Shown here: one piece after another, positions 58,101 to 64,000 of the stretch
How positions within the stretch are numbered: the stretch's first letter is position 1
Layout of the letters: every line of letters starts with the position of its first letter
Source of the DNA: Sorghum bicolor
Lineage: Eukaryota; Streptophyta; Magnoliopsida; Poales; Poaceae
Direction of reading: 5' to 3'
Assembly (NCBI RefSeq): GCF_000003195.3
Contig: NC_012879.2
Location: 22,850,844-22,914,843 of the forward strand
Length of the DNA stretch: 64,000 nt
Made by a program: the position numbers and the translations under genes
Notes under the pieces: model-generated
What the model saw: only the letters and a program-made list of their open reading frames with translations
Databases searched by the model: none
What the model was told of the DNA's origin: nothing

Positions 58101-59497
58101 ATTCTGTTGCTGATCACTTGTCTAGAATGTATTTTAAGAGTCCACAGGAAACCCCCATCAATGATTCACTCCGGGACGACATGCTCTACGGGATTAACAG
58201 GTCTGACCCCTGGTATGCAGATATTGTTAATTTTATGGTTTCAGGGTATGTACCACCAGGAGCAAACAAGAAGAAGCTTATTCAAGAAAGTCGTTCACAT
58301 ATATGGGACGAGCCATACCTCTTCCGAGTATGCTCTGATGGCTTACTCAGGAGATGTGTGACCACTGAGGAAGGATGGAAGATCATTGACAGATGTCATT
58401 CATCACCATATGGAGGTCACTATGGAGCATTCCGTACACATTCAAAGATCTGGCAGTGTGGATTCTATTGGCCTACAATGTATGAAGACACGAAGCAATA
58501 TATCAGAAGATGTGGGCCATGTCAAAGGCACGGAAACATAAATACAAGGGATGCAATGCCACTCACCAACAACCTTCAGATTGAGCTCGTTGATGTCTGG
58601 GGAATAGACTACATGGGTCCATTTCCTCCATCAAAGAAGTGTGAGTACATCTTGGTGGCGGTTGACTATGTCTCCAAGTGGGTAGAAGCATTACCTTGCA
58701 AGCATGCCGACAACGTCAGTTCAAAGAGGATGTTTGAAGAAATTATATTTCCAAGATTTGGAGTCCCCAGAGTAGTGATAAGTGATGGAGGAGCACACTT
58801 CATCGACAAACGCTTCAAGCAATATCTATCAAGACATGGAATCTGTCACAACGTCGCTACACCTTATCATCCTCAGACAAGTGGCCAAGCAGAGACTTCC
58901 AACAAACAAATCAAGAATATTCTTCAGAAGACAGTAAATGAAATGGGAACGGCGTGGAAAGACAAGTTACCCGATGCACTCTGGGCATACCGGACAGCAT
59001 ACAAGACCCCAATTGGAATGTCGCCGTACCAATTGGTGTACGGGAAGACTTGCCATCTACCTGTTGAACTAGAATTCAAAGCACACTGGGCCATAAAGAG
59101 ATGGAATATGGACCTAGATGTTGCTGGAGATTATAGAAGAATGCAATTATCAGAATTGGAAGAATGGCGAGAGAAGGCATATCACAATTCAAAGATCTAC
59201 AAAGAAAGAGTCAAGAGGTGGCATGACAAGAGAATCAAGAAGAAGGAGTTCACACCCGGAGATAAGGTATTACTTTTTAATTCCAGGGTGAAGCTTTTCG
59301 GGCATGGAAAACTCCGGAGCAAATGGGAAGGACCATTCAAGGTAATCAATTCATCATCCCACGGAGCTATCACACTTCAAAACAGTGAAGGTACGTTATT
59401 CAAGGTAAATGGTCAACGTCTTAAATTATTTTTAGAGCCCAATGAGGAATTTGAAGAAATAGACGTAGTCCATTTTTACCTTCCCATGGAGAATTAG
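55163..59497 (+). pseudogene. Element F Gag-Pol polyprotein, two nonsense mutations
   Basis: One frame throughout; start taken at ATG 55163 (MENQNSKSIHES), as the preceding in-frame extension is hydrophobic leader. Gag capsid about residues 60-190 (LFPFSLRGEARQWYSQ); no CCHC knuckle. A protease-like domain (YNPVVGINIMSESFALKL, WDFDLLIGQPFRRLL) lacks DTG and its Asp. RT has FSVLKK-like replaced region ending at TGA 57029-57031, CIDYRKLNKA, SFGLCNAPASFQRCM and catalytic FMDD. TAA at 57443-57445 follows the RT. RNase [18 protein letters not shown]. Integrase: zinc-binding [14 protein letters not shown] and CGPCQRHG, core [33 protein letters not shown] with all three acids, C-terminal [12 protein letters not shown]. 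Two point mutations separate it from an open frame. Confidence 0.92.
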
Positions 59498-59610
59498 AGC
59501 CCGACACTTTTAGTCTGATGGTTTTGGGTCATATATATATTTTTCTAAATAATTTCGCATCTAGAAACGCACTCGGAGAAGTGGGCCCACAGAGGAGCCA
59601 GAGAGAGGGC
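59498..59610 (+). other. Element F spacer between pol and 3' promoter block
   Basis: Short AT-rich stretch (TATATATATTTTT near 59532), then GTGGGCCCAC (59581-59590), itself a palindrome. Confidence 0.5.
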
Positions 59611-59790
59611 GGGCGCCCAGGTCAAGTGGGCGGGCGCCCAGCCCCTGTTCCCCCTCGGTCCCGACTTTCTCTGTTATGGAAAATGCACTTAGGGTGATAC
59701 GAATAATCCCTCGGATGGAAAGTTTCGCACGCACATCGACGGGAGCAACCCGAACAACCCATAGAGGCATCCTTTTGACCCCTATATAAA
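59611..59790 (+). promoter_or_regulatory. Internal promoter-like block of element F
   Basis: GGGCGCCC at 59611-59618 and 59632-59639 (21 bp apart), TATATAAA at 59783-59790, 138 bases before the ATG of the 3' ORF. Same palindrome pair as in F LTRs, A and B. Confidence 0.6.
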
Positions 59791-59847
59791 CAGACCCCTG
59801 ACCTCAGTTTTCAAACACCAAGCCACCAAGCTTTCTCTCCTTCAACT

Positions 59848-59890
59848 AGAGCTTGATTAGCTCTCCTTTAATTAGAGCTTAATTAGCTCT
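59848..59890 (+). repeat. Two inverted repeats in the 5' UTR of the F 3' ORF
   Basis: AGAGCTTGATTAGCTCT (59848-59864) and AGAGCTTAATTAGCTCT (59874-59890), each a six-base stem with a five-base loop; repeat period 26 bp. Confidence 0.6.
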
Positions 59891-59927
59891 ACTTCAATTA
59901 AAATTTTATTAGTTCCTTGCTACTCCA

Positions 59928-60557
59928 ATGGCCGACAAGTACCACGACGATTGGGAAGTCGTCCCCTTCAACCTCAACATGGAGCCAGTGAAAGACCCCG
60001 ATGCCCGTGCTCTCGTCCCGGCCAAAACAGAGCGTCAGCTAGAAGCCATGCCATTACGCCAACGCAGCTCCGCCCAATCTTACCATGCTCAACCAGTTCT
60101 CACCGCACCACCACAACCCCTACTCCTCAAAGGACCATCATCCAAGACGAAGACCCCTATCAAGGTGCCAATCGGCACAAGGATCCTTCCACCTAGACCC
60201 AATGAGAGGGTCGTTGGAGTCAAGACCAACCGGAGCGGCGAGATCAGCAGCGTACGCTACACTTCAGAGGAGGAAAGGCCTTACTTTGAAGGGATTAGAG
60301 CAGCCAAAGTCCGTTTCATCCCTCCAAAGGCAGCCCCGAAGCATTCTCTCAATGCTTTTGAGACACCTCCCAAGCGTCGCAAGACTATAATGGATATTGA
60401 TGAGGAAGTTCGCAGGCTAGATAGAATTATCATAGACCTCCAGTCCTCAGTTAATTCCCTCACTAGGCAGCTCTCTAACCACAACACCATTATACTAGGC
60501 CTTAGGCAGGATCTTGCCAGTGCCAACAAGAAGATCAAGGAATTAGAGCGCCGCTAA
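59928..60557 (+). CDS. Element F 3' ORF (209 aa), unknown protein with C-terminal coiled coil
   Basis: MADKYHDDWEVVPFNLNMEP at the start, then a Pro/Lys-rich middle (LLKGPSSKTKTPIKVP, ILPPRPNERVVGVKTN), a basic PPKRRKTIMDIDEEV that could be a nuclear-localisation signal, and a helical C-terminus (VRRLDRIIIDLQSSVNSLTR, LRQDLASANKKIKELERR) with heptad spacing. No signal peptide or membrane segment, so not an envelope protein by sequence. Not alignable with the 518-aa 3' ORF of A and B. Preceded by the TATA box at 59783. It lies where env-like ORFs of Athila elements occur. I do not recognise the family. Confidence 0.65.
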   Translation: MADKYHDDWEVVPFNLNMEPVKDPDARALVPAKTERQLEAMPLRQRSSAQSYHAQPVLTAPPQPLLLKGPSSKTKTPIKVPIGTRILPPRPNERVVGVKTNRSGEISSVRYTSEEERPYFEGIRAAKVRFIPPKAAPKHSLNAFETPPKRRKTIMDIDEEVRRLDRIIIDLQSSVNSLTRQLSNHNTIILGLRQDLASANKKIKELERR

Positions 60558-61860
60558 GTTATCTAGATTAGACCTTGAGGCAATGCATCTTATTCATCTA
60601 TCTTTAAATTCGGTTTAAGTTTGCTATTATTATTAGTTTGCTATCAGTTTGTTATCAGTCTTTTGTACTAAATGCCTCAAGATCAATAAAGAGTACTACT
60701 ATTATTATTATTATGTCTTGTGTGTCTCTACTTTATTTTTGTGCAAGAAAGCAGAAAACAAGTATGGGGGAGATCCCTCAACATGCCAAACACACTCCGA
60801 CTACACCACTCCACGATTCAGGTACACACTCTGCACACTTTACTTCATACATACATTTATTTTGGATTATGCAGATTACTGTTTCCGACATGATAAAATA
60901 AAAAGATTAAAATATTTCTAATCATGATTAATCTCAATCTGTGATATTCCCTGAAAACTTACAATTATTATAAAATCATTTTAAAACCCTGTGTTACTTA
61001 AGTCAATATGGAATATGTGATGGTAGAGTATGAGTTTCTTATTCTTGATATCATTGTTGCTTGGAGAATTTCTTTCAAAATATTCAAAATTCTAGCTACC
61101 ATCCTCAGTGTTTTATATGCCTGATAAAAATAAAAATATTAATTATGATTATAAAAGCTATCTGCTCTGTATTGAGTTTGTTCAAAATGAGTTAGACCCT
61201 TGTTGAGAGATTTATCATGCTCCCAAGATCAAGACACTATTTCAGTAAGATTCACTCTTCCGAAGTATTATTGCATTAGAGGCATGGGCTATGCAAAAAT
61301 AAAAATATTTCGAGGAAATAAAAAGGAGCAAGTGCTCGACAACCTCGCAGAAAAAAATGGACAAGTGTCCGGCAGTAGAATTAGGGGTACCTCGGTATCC
61401 ACTTAAAAAAATGATAGCCCATGGTCCCTCTAATAAGCAATATGCCAGCAAGAGTTGACAAAGTTTTTAATTTTCAAAGTCTTTGATCTAAGGGTATGAC
61501 ATTCCCCTCCTCGGATCCCGTTTTGATCAGGCAATAAATGCAAAGTAAGTATGCTTGAGAATTTTTGCAAAATAAAACAGCCTCAGTGAGATATATATAA
61601 AAGATAATGAGTGATCTGAGAGAACCTATGAGGATAAAAAGGTATGCTAACTTTCTTTCAAAAATATACAAAAACTCCAAGTGACAGGATCGAGAAGAAA
61701 GGATCTTTACTCTTAATCATAAACTTCCCTGACTATGGTACACAGTGGAATTTTAACACCCTGCAATTATATAAAGAGAATGTTTTAAATGTTTACCCCA
61801 GATATTGTTCTTAACCATCCTTTTCTCGAGGACGAGTAAAAGCCTAAGTATGGGGGTATT
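60558..61860 (+). other. Element F 3' untranslated region and PPT
   Basis: No ORF supported. Hairpins GAGC-AAGT-GCTC at 61326-61337 and GGAC-AAGT-GTCC at 61359-61370, each in the same context as in A and B (TAGAATTAGGGGTAC after the second). GAGGACGAGTAAAAG near 61829-61843, PPT AAGTATGGGGGTATT ending at 61860. Confidence 0.65.
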
Positions 61861-63095
61861 TGTTGACGGTTCTTAAGTATCAATTTTAATTAACAAATAA
61901 ACAAGAGAAAGGACCAATATGCAACCATCACCTAGAATTAGGGTTTGATCTGACAGAATTCCATGAGTTTTGTTGTTTATCTATTTCTGCAGGGGGTTAT
62001 CAGGAAATAAGGAAGAAAGGCCCACATGTCGGGATTACATAGAGATATCAACGCACCGCGCAATTTTACTTCATCTAGAAGACTCCAGAAGCCACGAGAC
62101 CGAAGCGGAGGCAAAACTGGGCCAGGCCCAGGGCGCCCTCCCTGGAAGCCTGGGCGCCCGCCCCCCTGCTGGAGCCAAATCAGGACTCTTTCGCTCGGGA
62201 TATTCCACCGACCTATTGGATCAAGAAAAACATAGTACAACCTCACCTATCGACCCAAAAACGCATAGAAGGGGAGGACTATATAAGCAAGGCCCCCTGG
62301 CCCCTGGAGAAGACATGAAGAAATTATCATAGAGACTGAGGGGTGCCCTCGAAGGAAAACCTCTTCTCTAATTAATATTTCTTTTTAGGCTTAGCAATCA
62401 ATGTAAGGTAGAAATAGATCTTCTAGTTTCTACTAGATTGACAGAGATAGAGTGGAGGTGTAGAGTGGAGGATGCCCGGCCTGTCGGTGTCTACTCCAAG
62501 CTTGTACCTGCGGGATAAAGTTCTCCTAACCCGAAGCTTGCTCCTAGGATTCTTCAGTAATTCGACTTCTAAATTCTAGTAAGTTCTTGTTTTATTGTTC
62601 TTATGGTTTATGAGTTTACTTTAATCTCTTCGCGTAGAGTTTAGAGTAATCATTGCTGGCGTAAACGTGGTGTTTAGGCTGGGGTACTCATAGATATTCC
62701 CTGACTAGCTGGACCGTGGTAGTAGTGAGGAACATGACAATTCCGAGCTACCTTTGTAGATCACATCTCGTTAGCAGGAAGGATAGGGTTTATAGGTGCG
62801 GGTCGAACATCCTTTGTGGTGTCTAGATTCCGTTAGCCTCCCCATTAGAACAGTAGATCATCCTTACCAAGGTTAGAAGGAGACTACGGTTGCAGTCTTC
62901 TCTATTTATCACTCACATCGAAAGACATTCTTTGTGCCTAAAGGTTAGTAGTAATAGACCGGTTAGTCAGATGCACTCTTTCTCCTAGTGGTAAAAAAAA
63001 TAAATACGATACTCTGGATAACCTCCCGGGTGAAATGCTCACCGATATCCGTGCGCTTGCGGATCAATTCCTTATTGCGTTCCCAAATATCAACA
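61861..63095 (+). repeat. Element F 3' LTR (1235 bp)
   Basis: TGTTGACGG..AATATCAACA. GGGCGCCC at 62131-62138 and 62152-62159. Followed by CATAG (63096-63100). Confidence 0.95.
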
Positions 63096-63100
63096 CATAG

Positions 63101-64000
63101 CAGGATCTCCAATGGATTTTAATGATTGTGTGTCCAAGGGTGAACTTACAGCGTTCATTACTGAGCAGCGCAATCTTATGAACGAACTGACTTGCATTGT
63201 GAACAATCTGGTCACCCGCATTGAAAAGATTGAGCAACGCCCTCAATCTGATTGTGGAGATGATGAAGATGGAGATGGAGATCTCTCTGATCAAGAAGAT
63301 ATGGATGATGACAGTGATGCATGCAACCGTCACCGCTATAATTTCAATTGTCGCGGTATAGGAGGTAATAACAATGGTAATAATAATGATCCTTTTGGTA
63401 AAATTAAATTTAACCTACCTCCTTTTGCTGGTAATGTTGATCCTGAGGCATATTTAGAGTGTGAGCTTGCTATTCAACAAAAATTTGATTCTCATAATGT
63501 GCCTACTGAGCATAGAGTTAGACTGTGAGTTTACTAATTTTGCTTTATTTTGGTGGAGTGATCTTTGCAATACTAATAATGCTGATGTTGTGCCTCAAAC
63601 TTGGAATGCTTAAAACAACATATGAAATCTCGTTTTGTTCCTCCTTATTATCAACGTGATTTACGTCTTAAACTGCAAACTTTAAAACAATGAGATAAAA
63701 ACGTAGAAGCATACTATCAAGAATTGCTTATTGGTTTAGCACGTTGTGGTGTACATAAAGATGATGCTGATGCTAGTGCTAGATTCTTTGGTGGTTTAAA
63801 TCATGATATCCAGAACATTCTTGATTACAAAGAATGGTGTAATTTTTTCCAATTGTATCATCTTGCTATAAAGGTAGAACGTGAAGTACAGGGACGCAAG
63901 CAACACCAGACTTTCAGGTTTAATAATGGGAGGAATTTTCAGCAGCGTTCCGAGCCAGAGACGCTCAAGATTTCTATTGCACCACAATCATCTACACCTG
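63101..64000 (+). pseudogene. Element E2 gag (chromovirus-like), runs off the window
   Basis: ATG 63112 opens 138 codons: MDFNDCVSKGELTAFITEQR, an acidic stretch (CGDDEDGDGDLSDQEDMDDD), an Asn-rich run, then DPFGKIKFNLPPFAGNVDPE, the capsid start typical of chromovirus Gag. The TGA at 63526-63528, one-base losses near 63530 and 63612, and a TGA near 63691 break the rest, which still reads as RFVPPYYQRDLRLKLQTLKQ and NVEAYYQELL. E1 carries the same gag in pieces (36767-36877, 51097-51345). Dead copy. Confidence 0.82.

Larger units (their letters stand above)
53796..63095 (+). mobile_element. Element F: Athila-lineage LTR retrotransposon, nearly intact (9300 bp)
   Basis: Two LTRs of exactly 1235 bp with about 14 differences by eye (1.1%), perfect tRNA-Asp PBS, one gag-pol frame of about 1445 codons with only two stops, promoter-like block, 209-aa 3' ORF, hairpin-containing 3' untranslated region, PPT. 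The youngest element of the window. Shares LTR ends, the start of U3, the region before the U5 end, PBS and pre-PPT block with A and B. Confidence 0.95.

Noticed and set aside
1..64000. CRISPR arrays, rRNA or tRNA genes
   Set aside because: None seen; the tRNA-like matches are primer-binding sites of 18 bases or fewer.

Overview
The window is nuclear DNA from a grass (Poaceae; a panicoid such as Sorghum is my best guess, from the repeat families). It consists almost entirely of nested transposable elements, and I found no convincing host protein-coding gene. Elements were delimited by long terminal repeats (LTRs), 5-bp target-site duplications (TSDs), primer-binding sites (PBS) and polypurine tracts (PPT). 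Letters A to H are my own labels.

Left block (1-27957). The 3' part of a Tat-lineage Ty3/gypsy element C (protease end, RT, RNase H, second RNase H, integrase, an antisense intron-containing gene, 3' LTR ending at 26894) sits in a minus-strand chromovirus-like LTR (26895-27957). Element A (2514-21107, TSD ATGAG), an Athila-lineage element with gag-protease and a 3' ORF but no RT or integrase, is inserted in the integrase region of C. Element B (10420-19698, TSD GGGGT), a sister of A, is inserted in A's own 3' LTR. By eye the LTR pairs differ by about 3.5% (A) and 1.7% (B), as the nesting requires.

Middle block (27958-34065). This holds a MITE-like remnant, unrecognised sequence, a decayed L1-type LINE on the minus strand (28694-33685, imperfect 14/15-bp TSD) and AT-rich MITE-like sequence.

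Right block (34066-64000). There are two partial copies, E1 and E2, of a chromovirus-like element. They share a junction with a Copia-like LTR fragment H, which suggests a local duplication. E1 gag is interrupted by G, a minus-strand Athila-like 3' end (36878-51096). G is interrupted in its LTR by D (38151-50502, TSD CACCT), a full-length decayed relative of C. E2 is interrupted by F (53796-63095, TSD CATAG; two 1235-bp LTRs, about 99% identical), an Athila-lineage element whose gag-pol frame is broken by only two stop codons.

How the parts relate. A, B and F share LTR ends, the start of U3, a PBS matching plant tRNA-Asp(GUC), a GGACGAG(C/T)AAA block before the PPT and a hairpin cluster in the 3' untranslated region. 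F is therefore a plausible source, or close relative of the source, of RT and integrase for A and B. All three carry a promoter-like block in front of their 3' ORF: two GGGCGCCC palindromes exactly 21 bp apart, then a TATA box. C and D carry a different device, a multi-exon gene for a plant-mobile-domain-like protein on the antisense strand with its own TATA box. They are also strikingly enriched in the hexamer GCCGAT/ATCGGC.
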